Below are positions 45,496 to 55,502 of a stretch of 64,000 nucleotides of DNA, piece after piece (within the stretch, counting starts at the first letter, position 1; each line of letters begins with the position of its first letter). This DNA comes from Marinobacter orientalis (GTDB taxonomy: Bacteria > Pseudomonadota > Gammaproteobacteria > Pseudomonadales > Oleiphilaceae), in NCBI RefSeq assembly GCF_004792665.1, contig NZ_SRZX01000001.1, positions 930,001-994,000 on the forward strand, in the 5' to 3' direction. Below the pieces are notes generated by a model. The model was not told the origin of the DNA. It saw nothing but the letters and a program-made list of their open reading frames with translations, and made no database searches. A program made the position numbers and the translations under genes.

Positions 45496-45604
45496 GCTGG
45501 AAGCGGGAATGGCCTTCCGAAACACGCTGTAAATACGTCCCTGTACGCTCGGCTCCGCCATCCATGGCTGCGCACGATTGCGGAAGGCCATTCCCACTCC
45601 CAGC
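45496..45604 (+). repeat. Variable-arm palindromic element, copy 2
   Basis: Inverted 24-bp arms (45496-45519 and 45581-45604, 22 of 24 paired; the inner 15 bp are perfect) enclose a core of about 61 bp. The core reads AACACGCTGTAAATACGTCC, then GGCTCCGCCATCCATGGCT. The core is shared with the other copies and the arms are not. It ends 32 bp before the MFS gene. Confidence 0.85.
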
Positions 45605-45636
45605 TCGCTCACCATCGAATACCTTCAGGTCAGCTA

Positions 45637-46842
45637 ATGCTCGCATTAACCAGTGTATGGACAACGATATTATTGGCAGCCGCTGTCGCCCTCGGGCCGC
45701 TGGCGATTGATATGTATCTGCCGGCGTTGCCCAGTATGGGGGAGTCCCTGTCAGCCGGTACCGGCCAGGTTCAGCTTACGCTGAGCGTCTACATGGCAGG
45801 TTTTGCTCTGGCCCAGCTGGTCTGCGGCCCCCTCGCCGACCGTTTCGGGCGCAAGCCGATCATGATTGGCGGTTTCCTGCTGTTTGCGGTTGCCAGTATT
45901 ATCTGTGCGCTCGCCACCAATATTGAAACGCTGATCCTGTCCCGTTTCCTGCAGGCCCTTGGCGGCTCTGCCGGGCCTGTACTGGGTCGGGCGGCGGTGC
46001 GGGATATCTACTCCCCAAGGGAGGCTGCGAAGATCATGGCCATTCTCGCCAGCATCATGGCCCTGGCGCCGGCTATCGCACCTACCATTGGCGGGTTTAT
46101 GGTGGTCGGCCTGGGATGGCAGTCCATTTTCCTGGCGCTGGCGGGTTATGCGCTGGTGATGGCAGTGGTTATTGCGGTGGGCATCCCCGAACCAATGCGA
46201 CCGGAAAACCGGCAGTCCCTGCGCATCGGCAGCCTGTGGAAAAACTACCGGGCAATTGCCTCGGACGTCAGTTTCCTGGGATACACCCTGACCAACTCCC
46301 TGACCTTCGCCGGTCTGTTTGCGTTCCTGTCCGGCTCATCATTTGTGCTGATCGATTTTCTTGGCGTCGAGCCCCAGCATTTTGGCCTCTTCTTCGCCTG
46401 TATTGTAGCCGGTTATATCCTGGGCAACCTGACCGCCATTCGCCTTGGCCGCCGCCTGGTGCCAGACCAGATTCTGGTCAGGGGCCTGGTTATCTCGGTG
46501 GCCGGTGGCGGGCTGATGGCCGCGCTGGCGATTACACAGGTCTACAGCGTCTGGGCCGTGATCCTGCCCCAGACCCTGTTCATGATTGGCGTGGGCATGG
46601 TGCTGCCCCAGACCATGGCCGGTGCCCTGGCCAACTTTCCGCACATGGCGGGCTCCGCCTCTGCGCTTTTCGGCTTTGCCCAGATGCTGGTCGCAGCCAC
46701 CATCGGCATGCTGGTAGGGCACTTCCACGACGGGACCTCTCTGGTGATGGCCGCGACCATCTCCACCTGCGCCATCGCAGCCCTGGCCAGTTACCTGCTG
46801 CTGGTTCAGCGACACCCCGCGCCCGGATTCGAGCCTGCCTGA
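45637..46842 (+). CDS. Bcr/CflA-family drug efflux MFS transporter
   Basis: The 401-residue protein has 12 predicted membrane segments and the DHA1 signatures: PLAIDMYLPALPSM in helix 1 (the Bcr/CflA motif near residues 20-33), GPLADRFGRKP between helices 2 and 3, and the LGGSAGPVLGRAAVRD motif in helix 4. It exports hydrophobic drugs in exchange for protons. The start at 45637 is 32 bp after palindromic element copy 2, so its leader is short or contains that element. Confidence 0.92.
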   Translation: MLALTSVWTTILLAAAVALGPLAIDMYLPALPSMGESLSAGTGQVQLTLSVYMAGFALAQLVCGPLADRFGRKPIMIGGFLLFAVASIICALATNIETLILSRFLQALGGSAGPVLGRAAVRDIYSPREAAKIMAILASIMALAPAIAPTIGGFMVVGLGWQSIFLALAGYALVMAVVIAVGIPEPMRPENRQSLRIGSLWKNYRAIASDVSFLGYTLTNSLTFAGLFAFLSGSSFVLIDFLGVEPQHFGLFFACIVAGYILGNLTAIRLGRRLVPDQILVRGLVISVAGGGLMAALAITQVYSVWAVILPQTLFMIGVGMVLPQTMAGALANFPHMAGSASALFGFAQMLVAATIGMLVGHFHDGTSLVMAATISTCAIAALASYLLLVQRHPAPGFEPA

Positions 46843-46946
46843 CAACAGTTTATTCCGGCTCCTGGATGAAAAAGCATCCAAAATGAGCTACACAGAGTAA
46901 GTTGTTCTGAAAACAAATCCATCAGGCCAGAAACAGGGAGCTCCAA

Positions 46947-47444
46947 ATGAGCAATGTAACACTCGGCGGCGATCCGATTACCGTCAGCGGCACCTTACCG
47001 CAACCAGGCGACACAGCCCCCGATTTCACCCTCACCACCCAGGGACTGGAAGACGTCACCCTCGACAAATGGGCGGGCAAGCGCAAGATCCTCAATATCG
47101 TCCCCAGTGTCGACACCCCAACCTGTGCCACCTCTACCCGCAAATTCAACGAAAAAGCCAGCAGCCTGGACAACACTGTGGTACTCGTTATCTCCGCGGA
47201 TCTGCCATTCGCCGCCGGCCGTTTCTGTGGCGCCGAAGGTCTGGAGGACGTTATTACATTGTCCAGCTTCCGTAACTACAGCTTCCAGCAGGATTACGGC
47301 GTTGCTATCCAGGACGGGCCACTTGCCGGCCTTACCGCCCGCGCGGTGGTGGTTCTGGATGAGGACAACACGGTTTTGCACAGTGAGTTGGTGGATGATA
47401 TCAAGCATGAGCCGGATTATGAGAAGGCGCTTTCGGTGCTCTGA
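46947..47444 (+). CDS. tpx: Thiol peroxidase Tpx
   Basis: The 165-residue atypical 2-Cys peroxiredoxin has the peroxidatic Cys in [10 protein letters not shown] near residue 60 and the resolving Cys in [10 protein letters not shown] near 93, with the start pattern [12 protein letters not shown] typical of Tpx. It reduces hydrogen peroxide and alkyl peroxides using thioredoxin, and carries no signal peptide. The ATG has AGGGAG seven bases upstream. It is monocistronic, followed by a REP-like sequence and a long palindrome. Confidence 0.95.
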   Translation: MSNVTLGGDPITVSGTLPQPGDTAPDFTLTTQGLEDVTLDKWAGKRKILNIVPSVDTPTCATSTRKFNEKASSLDNTVVLVISADLPFAAGRFCGAEGLEDVITLSSFRNYSFQQDYGVAIQDGPLAGLTARAVVVLDEDNTVLHSELVDDIKHEPDYEKALSVL

Positions 47445-47476
47445 TTCTTCACTTTTTTAGCCGGGCAGCGTCCATT

Positions 47477-47504
47477 GTCGGATTACGGCTTCGCCTGATC
47501 CGAC
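47477..47504. repeat. REP-like palindrome
   Basis: GTCGGATTACGGC and CGCCTGATCCGAC form an imperfect 28-bp palindrome of the GTCGGAT...ATCCGAC type found between genes in many gammaproteobacteria. It lies 33 bp after the tpx stop. Confidence 0.7.
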
Positions 47505-47540
47505 CTACGTTGGGATTGGCGATAACTGTGTTGTCAGGTC

Positions 47541-47632
47541 GGGCTCGGGGTGGGGTGTCTTTTCTTATGGGAAAAGGTGTCTGAGCGAAGCGAGTTCTTT
47601 TCCCATAAGAAAAGACACCCCACCCCGGGCCC
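47541..47632. repeat. Long palindrome with 35-bp arms
   Basis: The inverted arms 47541-47575 and 47598-47632 match at 34 of 35 positions and enclose a 22-nt loop with GAGCGAAGCGAG, itself a short dyad. The loop does not match the ACGCT...CCGCACA family. No T-run follows, so it is not a standard terminator, though it could end or protect the tpx transcript. Confidence 0.9.
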
Positions 47633-47732
47633 AGTCCCGTAGCCCGCCGTCTGCTCCTCATACCAACTCCCGAACCAGCAAACCTGCTAGAATCGCAGCC
47701 CCGAATAACACTTCAGGAACCAAAGCCCCAAC

Positions 47733-49064
47733 GTGACCGACGCCGACTCCCAAGCCAGCCTGCCGCGCCAGTTGTTTACCATGACCTGGCCCATGCTTTT
47801 TGGCGTGCTGTCATTGATGACTTTTCAGTTGGTAGACAGTGTCTTTATTGGCCAGCTCGGCCGTGATCCGCTGGCTGCCCTGGGCTTTACCCTGCCCATG
47901 CAGCAGCTGATCATCGGGCTGCAGGTCGGCCTGGGCATCGCCACCACTGCCATCATCTCCCGTACCCTGGGCGCAGGCGACCAGCTGCGGGCAGAGCGCC
48001 TCGGCGGTCTGGTGGTCACTGTGGGCGCTATTCTGGTGATGATTCTGTGCATTGGCCTGTGGCTGCTGCAGACGCAGATTATGTCTGCGCTTGGCGCAGA
48101 ACAGAGCCTGTTGCCACTGATCCGCACCTACTGGATACCCTGGCTGCTGTCTGCCTGGACCGGGGCAATGCTTTATTTCGGCTACAGCGTGTGTCGCTCC
48201 CATGGCGACACCAAACTGCCCGGTTACCTGATGGTGGCCACCAGCCTGCTCAACATTGCGCTGGACCCGCTTTATATCTTCGTCTTCGGCTGGGGTCTGC
48301 CCGGTGCGGCGCTGGCCACTGTTACCGCTTTCGGCATTGGCTGCCTATTCATCTATCCCAAACTGCTCCGTTGCGGCTGGTTGCGCTTTGACCTGAAGCA
48401 ACTGGCTCTGGGGAGGGCACTCAGGCAGCTGAACGGCATTATGGCACCAGCGATGGTGAGCCAGTTGCTGCCACCGGTCGCCGCTATGGTGGCCACTGCA
48501 CTGGTGGCCGGATTTGGCTCAGCGGCCGTAGCCGCCTGGGGTCTGGGTACGCGCCTGGAATTTTTCTCCATCGTGGTGGTGCTGGCGCTGACCATGTCCA
48601 TGCCACCCATGGTCGGGCGCATGCTGGGTGCCGGCGAACTCGGGCAGATCCGCAAACTTGTGCGGCTTGCCGTCCGCTTTGTGGTGGTCTGGCAACTGGC
48701 CATCGGCCTGATATGGCTGATGGCCTCCGGGCTGGTATCGGAACTGTTCACCAGCGACCGGGAAGTCAGTGATGTGCTCGGCAGCTATCTGGTACGTGTA
48801 CCCCTCAGTTACAGCGGGCTGGGCGTCTGCATGCTGATGGTGTCTGTCTGCAACGCCCTTGGGCTGGCGATGCGTGCCCTGCTGGTATCCACCCTTCGCC
48901 TGTTCCTCTGTTTTCTGCCCTTTCTCTGGTTCGGCGCCCAGATCGGCGGCATCAACGGGCTGATGAGTGGCGCCTTAGCTGGCAACCTGTTGGCCGGTGT
49001 CATGGCCTATGCCTTTTATCGCCAGGGCATCCGCAAAATGACAGCCCGGCACGCCGGCTCTTGA
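47733..49064 (+). CDS. MATE-family multidrug/cation exporter
   Basis: The 443-residue protein has 12 hydrophobic segments in two similar halves, with the MATE pattern: QLVDSVFIGQLGRDPLAALG near residue 32, and GVATAISRTLGAG-like IATTAIISRTLGAGD near 75. The second half has the corresponding AVAAWGLGTRLEFF. It would expel drugs or organic cations driven by Na+ or H+. The start is GTG with only a weak ribosome binding site; an internal ATG (MTWPMLFGV) is a less likely alternative. Preceded by 288 bp with the repeats described. Confidence 0.9.
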   Translation: MTDADSQASLPRQLFTMTWPMLFGVLSLMTFQLVDSVFIGQLGRDPLAALGFTLPMQQLIIGLQVGLGIATTAIISRTLGAGDQLRAERLGGLVVTVGAILVMILCIGLWLLQTQIMSALGAEQSLLPLIRTYWIPWLLSAWTGAMLYFGYSVCRSHGDTKLPGYLMVATSLLNIALDPLYIFVFGWGLPGAALATVTAFGIGCLFIYPKLLRCGWLRFDLKQLALGRALRQLNGIMAPAMVSQLLPPVAAMVATALVAGFGSAAVAAWGLGTRLEFFSIVVVLALTMSMPPMVGRMLGAGELGQIRKLVRLAVRFVVVWQLAIGLIWLMASGLVSELFTSDREVSDVLGSYLVRVPLSYSGLGVCMLMVSVCNALGLAMRALLVSTLRLFLCFLPFLWFGAQIGGINGLMSGALAGNLLAGVMAYAFYRQGIRKMTARHAGS

Positions 49065-49163
49065 CTTATAAGAATGAAAAAGTCTCAAACATTGGCTATA
49101 CATACAGATTACTAATAAGCTGAACGCTTTGAAGAACTCACTCCTGACCGGCTGAATTCCGTT

Positions 49164-51974
49164 ATGGACATTGGGCTTCTCGTATTTTTGCCTGTAGTGG
49201 GAGCCACTGCTTCGCTCCTCTCAAGGCTGAAGCAGCCCGGCCCGGATCATGTGCAGAACCACGCGCTGGTTGCGCTGATCGCCCCGGCCATTTGCCTGCT
49301 GCTTTTGCTCAGCTATCTTCCCCGGATCCAGTCCGGAGAAGCCCTTGTCTATTCCCTGTCGTGGGTTCCCGGGATCGGCCTTGACCTGGCCTTCCGGCTG
49401 GACGGTCTGAGCTGGTTATTTGCCACCCTGATTACCGGCATCGGCTGCCTGATCATTGTCTACGCCCGCTATTATTTCGCTGGCAAGGACACCGCAGGTC
49501 GCTTCTTCGTACTGATTCAGCTGTTCATGACGGCCATGCTGGGCATCGTGCTGTCGGAAAACCTGCTGTTCATGCTGGTGTTCTGGGAGCTTACCAGCCT
49601 GGTGTCTTTCCTGTTGATCGGCTTCACCTGTTCCAGCCGGGATGCACGCCGGGGTGCACGCATGTCGTTGGTGATTACCGGTGGCGGTGGCCTGGCCCTT
49701 CTCGGTGGCATTCTGCTGCTGGGGCAGATTGTCGGCAGCTACCAGATCAGCGATGTGCTGGCCGCCACCGATACCATTGTCAGCGATGACCGCTATCCGT
49801 TGACACTTTCGCTGATTCTGCTCGGCGCCTTCACCAAATCCGCCCAGGCGCCGTTCCATCTCTGGCTGCCCCACGCCATGGCTGCCCCCACGCCAGTCTC
49901 AGCCTACCTGCACTCAGCCACCATGGTGAAAGCGGGCCTGTTCCTGATGGCCCGCCTGCATCCGGCCATGGGCGACACCGAGCTCTGGTTCAGCCTGATT
50001 ACCATTACCGGAATGATCACCCTGATGGTCGGCGCTTTCGTGGCCATGTTCATGCACGACATCAAGGGCCTGCTGGCCTATTCCACGATTTCGCACCTGG
50101 GGCTGATTACCCTGCTGATTGGCATGGGCAGTGAAATGGCGATGGCGGCGGCCCTGTTCCACCTGACAACCCATGCCCTGTTCAAGGCCCCCCTGTTCAT
50201 GATGGCAGGAATTGTCGACCAGGCTACCGGCAGCCGGGATATGCGCAATATCAACGGCCTGTGGCGAACCATGCCGGCACTGATGCTTATTACCGTCATT
50301 CCGGCGGCGGCCATGGCGGGACTGCCACTGATGAGCGGCTACCTGAGCAAGAAAATGCTGTTCTCCGAAAGCCTGCTGGTAACGGCGCCCCACTGGGCCA
50401 ACACGCTGATTCCGGTGTGGGTCACCATTGCCGGCCTGTTCTCCGTGGCCTATTCCGTACGCATCTTCCATAACGTGTTTTTCAACGGTAAACCGGTGGA
50501 TCTTCCCCACTGGCCTCCCCGTAAAAAGCCGGTCGGCATGCTGGTACCGCTGTTCATTCTTGCCGCTGCCTCATTGCTGGTAGGGCTGGCACCGCAGGCC
50601 ACCTACAACAGTCTGATTCACCTGGCAGTCATGGCCACGTCCATGACCCAGCTGCCGCTGTATGACTTCTCGGCTCTGTCGAACGCCCGGGTGCCGGCGA
50701 TGATGAGCATGATTGCGATGATTGGGGGAATCGTGTTCTATCTTGCCCGTGGTCCGCTGTTTGCCATACATCGCCAGTTACCGGAAGTGGATGCCAAGAA
50801 CATCTTCGAGCAGATCATGCAGCAGTGCATCCGCTTCGCCCAGTCACTGGTCTATCGCCTGGAAAATGGCTCGCTGCAACGCTACCTGGCGTTCATTCTG
50901 GTGGCTGCCATTGCGCCGGCACTGTGGCTGCTGGGCGGTTATAGCGGCTGGCAGGGCCCCTCTGAACTGACGGAGGTTAATCCGATCGTTGTTTTCGGCG
51001 CCGTCATCCTTTGTCTGTCCGCCATCGGCGTTGCACTGTTCCATCACCAGCGTCTGCCGGCCCTGCTTCTGTTGTCCGTCACTGGCCTGTTCGTTACCCT
51101 GGCTTTCGCCCAGTTTTCGGCACCGGATCTGGCCCTCACCCAGCTATCGGTGGAGGTCATGGCGGTGGTGATCATGATGCTGGCGCTGTCGTTTCTGCCC
51201 CAGACCTCGCCCAGAGAGTCCGGGGCCTGGAGGGTTGTCCGTGACCTGACACTGGCCGGCCTTGCCGGGATGGGCATTGCGCTCTTTGCCTACGCGGTAC
51301 TGACACGCCCTGCCGAGACCATTTCCGGGTATTTCCTGGCCAACAGCGTTTCCGGTGGCGGCGGTACCAACGTGGTCAACGTTATTCTGGTGGACTTCCG
51401 GGGTTTTGACACCCTGGGTGAAATCACCGTGCTTGGCATCGCCGCCGTTGCAGTATTCGCGTTTACCCGTGATCTGCATCTCAAGGAACGGGTGGCCAGT
51501 GCCGGCACCGCAAAAGGATTCGCCGAACCTCATCCGGTCATCCTGCAGATGGTATCCCGCATGGCCCTGCCCATTGCCCTTCTGGTATCCGCCTATATTT
51601 TCCTGCGTGGCCACAATATGCCCGGCGGTGGTTTCATTGCCGGGCTGGTGACCGCCGTCGCCCTCACCCTGCAATATATGGCCGGCGGCCTGCTGTGGGC
51701 ACAGGAGCGGATGCTTACGCACTTTCGTCCGCTGATTGGCGCCGGCCTGCTGATAGCAACGATTACCGGGCTCGGAAGCTGGTTGGTCGGCTACCCTTTC
51801 CTCACTTCCGCGTTCAGCCACATGCACTGGCCGCTGATTGGCGAATTCGAGCTGGCGACAGCGTTACTGTTTGATCTCGGGGTTTACACCACCGTAGTCG
51901 GGGCGACGCTGCTGATACTGGCAAACCTTGGCAAACTGATGACCGTGGCCGGCCCCGGCCAGGAGGTGGGCTGA
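49164..51974 (+). CDS. mrpA: Mrp/Pha-type cation/proton antiporter, fused subunits A and B
   Basis: The 936-residue membrane protein has an NADH dehydrogenase ND5-like domain (about 100-480), with the key proton-path motif [22 protein letters not shown] near 235. MrpA-specific helices follow, then a C-terminal MnhB domain (about 800-930) with [12 protein letters not shown]. The A-B fusion is the PhaAB form, so the complex has six rather than seven genes. It exchanges Na+ or K+ for protons for pH and salt homeostasis. It opens an operon in which every gene overlaps the next. Confidence 0.95.
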   Translation: MDIGLLVFLPVVGATASLLSRLKQPGPDHVQNHALVALIAPAICLLLLLSYLPRIQSGEALVYSLSWVPGIGLDLAFRLDGLSWLFATLITGIGCLIIVYARYYFAGKDTAGRFFVLIQLFMTAMLGIVLSENLLFMLVFWELTSLVSFLLIGFTCSSRDARRGARMSLVITGGGGLALLGGILLLGQIVGSYQISDVLAATDTIVSDDRYPLTLSLILLGAFTKSAQAPFHLWLPHAMAAPTPVSAYLHSATMVKAGLFLMARLHPAMGDTELWFSLITITGMITLMVGAFVAMFMHDIKGLLAYSTISHLGLITLLIGMGSEMAMAAALFHLTTHALFKAPLFMMAGIVDQATGSRDMRNINGLWRTMPALMLITVIPAAAMAGLPLMSGYLSKKMLFSESLLVTAPHWANTLIPVWVTIAGLFSVAYSVRIFHNVFFNGKPVDLPHWPPRKKPVGMLVPLFILAAASLLVGLAPQATYNSLIHLAVMATSMTQLPLYDFSALSNARVPAMMSMIAMIGGIVFYLARGPLFAIHRQLPEVDAKNIFEQIMQQCIRFAQSLVYRLENGSLQRYLAFILVAAIAPALWLLGGYSGWQGPSELTEVNPIVVFGAVILCLSAIGVALFHHQRLPALLLLSVTGLFVTLAFAQFSAPDLALTQLSVEVMAVVIMMLALSFLPQTSPRESGAWRVVRDLTLAGLAGMGIALFAYAVLTRPAETISGYFLANSVSGGGGTNVVNVILVDFRGFDTLGEITVLGIAAVAVFAFTRDLHLKERVASAGTAKGFAEPHPVILQMVSRMALPIALLVSAYIFLRGHNMPGGGFIAGLVTAVALTLQYMAGGLLWAQERMLTHFRPLIGAGLLIATITGLGSWLVGYPFLTSAFSHMHWPLIGEFELATALLFDLGVYTTVVGATLLILANLGKLMTVAGPGQEVG

Positions 51975-52312
51975 TGGAGCTGGTGATAGCCATTACCCTG
52001 GGCGTGCTGACCAGTACCGGTGTGTACCTGATCCTGCGGGCCCGCACCTTTTCGGTCGTGCTGGGCCTTACGCTGTTATCCCACGGCGTAAACCTGTTCC
52101 TGTTCAGCATGGGCCGGCTGACCACCGCGTCACCTGCCGTCATCGGGCTGGTGGAGGACTATACCGACCCGCTGCCCCAGGCGCTGGTGCTGACCGCGAT
52201 TGTAATCAGTTTTTCGATGACGGCATTTGTTGTGGTACTGGCCCTGAAAGCGGCGGTGGAGCTGCGTAGTGATCACGTGGACGGCGAAGACCCGAACGAG
52301 GACCGTCAATGA
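51974..52312 (+). CDS. mrpC: Antiporter subunit C (MrpC/PhaC)
   Basis: This 112-residue, NuoK-like protein has three membrane helices. Typical MrpC segments are LGVLTSTGVYLILRARTFSV near residue 8 and LSHGVNLFLFSMG near 36, with PLPQALVLTAIVISFSMTAF near 65. It shares one base with the mrpA stop (TGATG). Confidence 0.95.
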   Translation: MELVIAITLGVLTSTGVYLILRARTFSVVLGLTLLSHGVNLFLFSMGRLTTASPAVIGLVEDYTDPLPQALVLTAIVISFSMTAFVVVLALKAAVELRSDHVDGEDPNEDRQ

Positions 52313-53841
52313 ACCACCTGATGATCATGCCCATCGTGATACCCCTGCTGACCGGTGCCTTCCTGCTGGTGATGTATCGCTACAACATCGGCCGTCAGCG
52401 CTCACTGGGCATTGGCTCCTGCCTGCTATTGGTGATGTTCGGAATATGGGCCGTTGTTCAGGCGGGTGTCACCGATTATACCCTTTACCACCTTGGCAAC
52501 TGGCAGCCGCCATTCGGAATCGTGCTGGTGCTGGACCGGCTCAGCGCCACCATGCTGCTGCTTACCGCCCTGCTGAGCCTGTTCTGTGTACTCTATGCCA
52601 GCCGCGGTTCGGACCGGGAAGGCTCCCACTTTCACGCCCTGATGCAGTTTCAGCTTATGGGCATCAATGGTGCCTTCCTCACCGGGGATCTGTTCAACCT
52701 GTTTGTGTTTTTCGAAGTGTTGCTCATCGCCTCCTACGCGCTGCTGCTCCACGGCGGTGGCCGGGCACGCAGCCGGGCCGGGCTCCATTACGTGATCATC
52801 AACCTGGCTGGCTCGGCACTGTTCCTGCTGGCGCTGGGAATTCTTTACGGATTAACCGGCACGCTGAACATGGCAGACCTGGCTCGTGTGATCGCCGATG
52901 CACCGGAGGCGGATTTACCCTTGTTAAAAGCCGCCTCGCTACTGCTTATGGTGGTATTCGGTATCAAGGCTGCCCTGCTGCCGTTGCTGTTCTGGCTGCC
53001 GCGCGCCTATTCAGCTGCCAGTGCCCCGGTGGCTGCGCTGTTCGCCATTATGACCAAGGTGGGTTTTTACGCCATGGTGCGGGTGTTTCTGGTGGTGTTC
53101 GGACTGGACGAAGGAGCTCCTGCCAACGAAACAGCATTGGCGTGGCTGTGGCCCACGGCGCTGATCACCCTGGCGCTTGGCGGCATCGGCGTCCTGGGTG
53201 CGGCCAGCCTGCGCACACTGACTGCCTACCTGGTGATCGTGTCCGTGGGGATACTGCTGGCAACCCTGTCCCGCAATGATGAACAGCTGCTGGCCGCCAG
53301 CCTGTTCTACCTGCTGCACAGTACCATTATGACCGCAGTATTCTTCCTGCTGGCGGACCTGATCGGACGTTACCGCGACCAGGGTTACGACCGCTTTTCC
53401 GTGATCTCGCCGCTGTCACACCGCTGGGTTCTTGGCAGCATCTTTCTGGTGGCGGGTGTCAGTATGGCCAGCCTGCCTCCCTTCAGTGGATTTGTCAGCA
53501 AGGCGTGGATTCTGCAATCGTCCTCGCGGCTGCCGGACTATCTCTGGCTATGGGCGGCGATACTTGTGTCCGGTCTGTTAATCATCGCAGCTCTGAGCAG
53601 GGCCGGCTCGGGCTGGTTCTGGCGGCCGCAGGAGCGCACCCACAAAAGCGAACCGGGCCTGGACCGCGGCCGCACTGCCACCGTGTGTGTAATGCTGGCC
53701 ATCAGCTTCGCTCTTGCGGTTTTTGCCCAACCGGTGATGGATTACCTGGAAGCAGCTGCAAGGCTGGTCTACCAGCCGTCCGGTTATGTAGATGCGGTGC
53801 TCGGTGATTACGTTCACCAGGGCGGGGAGGGAATCGAATGA
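52309..53841 (+). CDS. mrpD: Antiporter subunit D (MrpD/PhaD)
   Basis: The 510-residue membrane protein is ND2/ND4-like, with about 14 helices. The proton-path Lys lies in VVFGIKAALLPLLFWLPRAY near 225, followed by AVAALFAIMTKVG, and a GVSMASLPPFSGFVSK segment sits near 385. With subunit A it forms the proton and cation pathway. ATGA overlap with mrpC. Confidence 0.95.
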   Translation: MNHLMIMPIVIPLLTGAFLLVMYRYNIGRQRSLGIGSCLLLVMFGIWAVVQAGVTDYTLYHLGNWQPPFGIVLVLDRLSATMLLLTALLSLFCVLYASRGSDREGSHFHALMQFQLMGINGAFLTGDLFNLFVFFEVLLIASYALLLHGGGRARSRAGLHYVIINLAGSALFLLALGILYGLTGTLNMADLARVIADAPEADLPLLKAASLLLMVVFGIKAALLPLLFWLPRAYSAASAPVAALFAIMTKVGFYAMVRVFLVVFGLDEGAPANETALAWLWPTALITLALGGIGVLGAASLRTLTAYLVIVSVGILLATLSRNDEQLLAASLFYLLHSTIMTAVFFLLADLIGRYRDQGYDRFSVISPLSHRWVLGSIFLVAGVSMASLPPFSGFVSKAWILQSSSRLPDYLWLWAAILVSGLLIIAALSRAGSGWFWRPQERTHKSEPGLDRGRTATVCVMLAISFALAVFAQPVMDYLEAAARLVYQPSGYVDAVLGDYVHQGGEGIE

Positions 53842-54332
53842 ACCGCCGCGAATTCTGGCTGCCAAGGCCGTTGTTCTCACTGTTTCTGGCGCTACTGTGG
53901 CTGTTAATGGTCAACAGTTTCTCGGTGGCCCACATCCTGCTGGGGCTGGCCCTGGGTGTTTTTATTCCTTTCATTACCCGTTCGTTCTGGCCAGAACAGG
54001 CCAGGGTGCGCTACCTGTTACCCCTGCTCAGGTACTTCCTGATATTGATGATAGACATCGTGCGCTCGAACCTGATCGTGGCAAGACGCATCCTCTGGTA
54101 CCCCGACCAGCTGACGCCCGGTTTTGTCACCTTCCCACTGGAACTGGAAGATGACTTTGCCATCACCATACTGGCCAGCACCATTTCCCTGACACCGGGC
54201 ACGGTAACCGCCCACTACGACAGCGACGCCGGCACTCTTCTGATTCACGCCCTGCATGTTACCGATGAGGATGAACTGGTACGGCAGATCAAGGCACAGT
54301 ATGAACGGCCGTTGAAGGAGATCTTCCAGTGA
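53838..54332 (+). CDS. mrpE: Antiporter subunit E (MrpE/PhaE)
   Basis: The 164-residue protein has two N-terminal membrane helices and a cytoplasmic domain. MrpE signatures are seen in LFLALLWLLMVNSFSVAHIL, IVRSNLIVARRIL near 75, and ILASTISLTPGTVTAHYD near 115. It is needed for antiporter assembly. ATGA overlap with mrpD. Confidence 0.95.
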   Translation: MNRREFWLPRPLFSLFLALLWLLMVNSFSVAHILLGLALGVFIPFITRSFWPEQARVRYLLPLLRYFLILMIDIVRSNLIVARRILWYPDQLTPGFVTFPLELEDDFAITILASTISLTPGTVTAHYDSDAGTLLIHALHVTDEDELVRQIKAQYERPLKEIFQ

Positions 54333-54598
54333 TTGCCACCGTGATTCCATTCGTGATCGGCGTGTTCTGCATCGCTGTCCTGCTCAATCTCTACCGGTTG
54401 GCCATCGGGCCGGACATTGTTGACCGGATTCTTGCCCTCGACACCCTGATGATCAACAGTATTGCCCTGATTGTTCTGGCGGACATCCAGATGTCCCTGG
54501 GCATTCTTTTCGAGGCTGCCTTACTGATTGCCCTTATGGGGTTTGTCGGTACCGTGGCCATGACCAAATATCTGCTGAGAGGGGATGTGATCGAATGA
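54329..54598 (+). CDS. mrpF: Antiporter subunit F (MrpF/PhaF)
   Basis: The 89-residue protein has three membrane helices and the MrpF pattern LYRLAIGPDIVDRILALDTL near residue 22. It starts with GTG, eight bases after AAGGAG, inside the end of mrpE. Confidence 0.94.
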   Translation: MIATVIPFVIGVFCIAVLLNLYRLAIGPDIVDRILALDTLMINSIALIVLADIQMSLGILFEAALLIALMGFVGTVAMTKYLLRGDVIE

Positions 54599-54942
54599 AC
54601 GGTTCAGAGATGCCCCTGCTTCTGGAACTGGTTATCATCTTTTTTCTGGTAGCCGGTGCCATTGTCGCGCTGATCGGCTCCATTGGCCTGGCCCGGCTGA
54701 AGGATGTCTATATGCGCCTGCATGGCCCCACCAAGGCCAGCACCCTTGGCGTGGGCTGCATCCTGGTAGCATCGCTGCTGTATTTCAGCTTCCTGAAAGG
54801 CGGGCTGTCGGTGCAGGAAGCACTGGTGACCCTGTTCCTGTTCGTGACGGCGCCGGTCAGCGCCCACATGATGGCCAAGGCAGCGCTACACCGGAAACTG
54901 AAATGCTCCCCCCGGACCCGCACCGGCCCGCCGGATCAGTGA
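54595..54942 (+). CDS. mrpG: Antiporter subunit G (MrpG/PhaG)
   Basis: The 115-residue protein has three helices and the MrpG motif LARLKDVYMRLHGPTKASTLG near residue 30 (in short VYMRLHGPTKASTLG). It is the last antiporter gene and overlaps the end of the convergent thioesterase gene by 7 bp. ATGA overlap with mrpF. Confidence 0.94.
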   Translation: MNGSEMPLLLELVIIFFLVAGAIVALIGSIGLARLKDVYMRLHGPTKASTLGVGCILVASLLYFSFLKGGLSVQEALVTLFLFVTAPVSAHMMAKAALHRKLKCSPRTRTGPPDQ

Positions 54943-55367
54943 CCGGCAAAGCGTGCACGGAAACTTTCCGGCATGGGCACAACGGATTTGCGCTGGTAGT
55001 TGAAGAACACAAAGCCGTATTTGGCCAGCGCCACCGGCTGTCCACTCTCGGCCTTGGTAACACGGAACACGAAATCGCCACCGTACTTGTTGAAGTCCAT
55101 CAGTCCCACCTCGAACCTGAGCATTTCCGGAAAGAACGATTCCGACTGATACATGGTCGCCAGGTCGGTCACGATGATGCCGATGCCGTCGTTTCCGGCT
55201 TCCTGTACGCCATAGTTCACCAGAAACTGGGCCCTGGCTTCGGACAACATGGATATCAGCGCGTCATTGCCCAGGTGGTTGGCACCGTTGATATCGGCGA
55301 TGCGAACCGGCATTCTGGTTTCGAAACAAAAGACGTCATCGGGAAAAGAGAGCTTGATACGGGCCAA
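54936..55367 (-). CDS. Hotdog-fold acyl-CoA thioesterase family protein
   Basis: The 143-residue 4HBT-type hotdog protein has an RIADINGANHLGNDALIS segment near residue 22 (the DxNxHxxN/G catalytic region), then a central helix ending in QFLVNYG, and a FFNYQRKSVVPMPESF tail. It presumably hydrolyses an acyl-CoA of unknown type. The only reasonable start is TTG 55367, nine bases after CAGGA; the first internal Met would delete the first strand. Confidence 0.82.
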   Translation of the reverse strand: MARIKLSFPDDVFCFETRMPVRIADINGANHLGNDALISMLSEARAQFLVNYGVQEAGNDGIGIIVTDLATMYQSESFFPEMLRFEVGLMDFNKYGGDFVFRVTKAESGQPVALAKYGFVFFNYQRKSVVPMPESFRARFAGH

Positions 55368-55502
55368 GTTTGAATTCCTGTTTTGGGGAAGATTTCGGAA
55401 GAAGCCAATGATACTTGGTTGTTATCCTGCCTTCATCCCGGGACAGTAAGCCTGACATTGGTTAACCTGGTTTTTGCCTCCGGCGCATTTAGCCAGGGAG
55501 TA

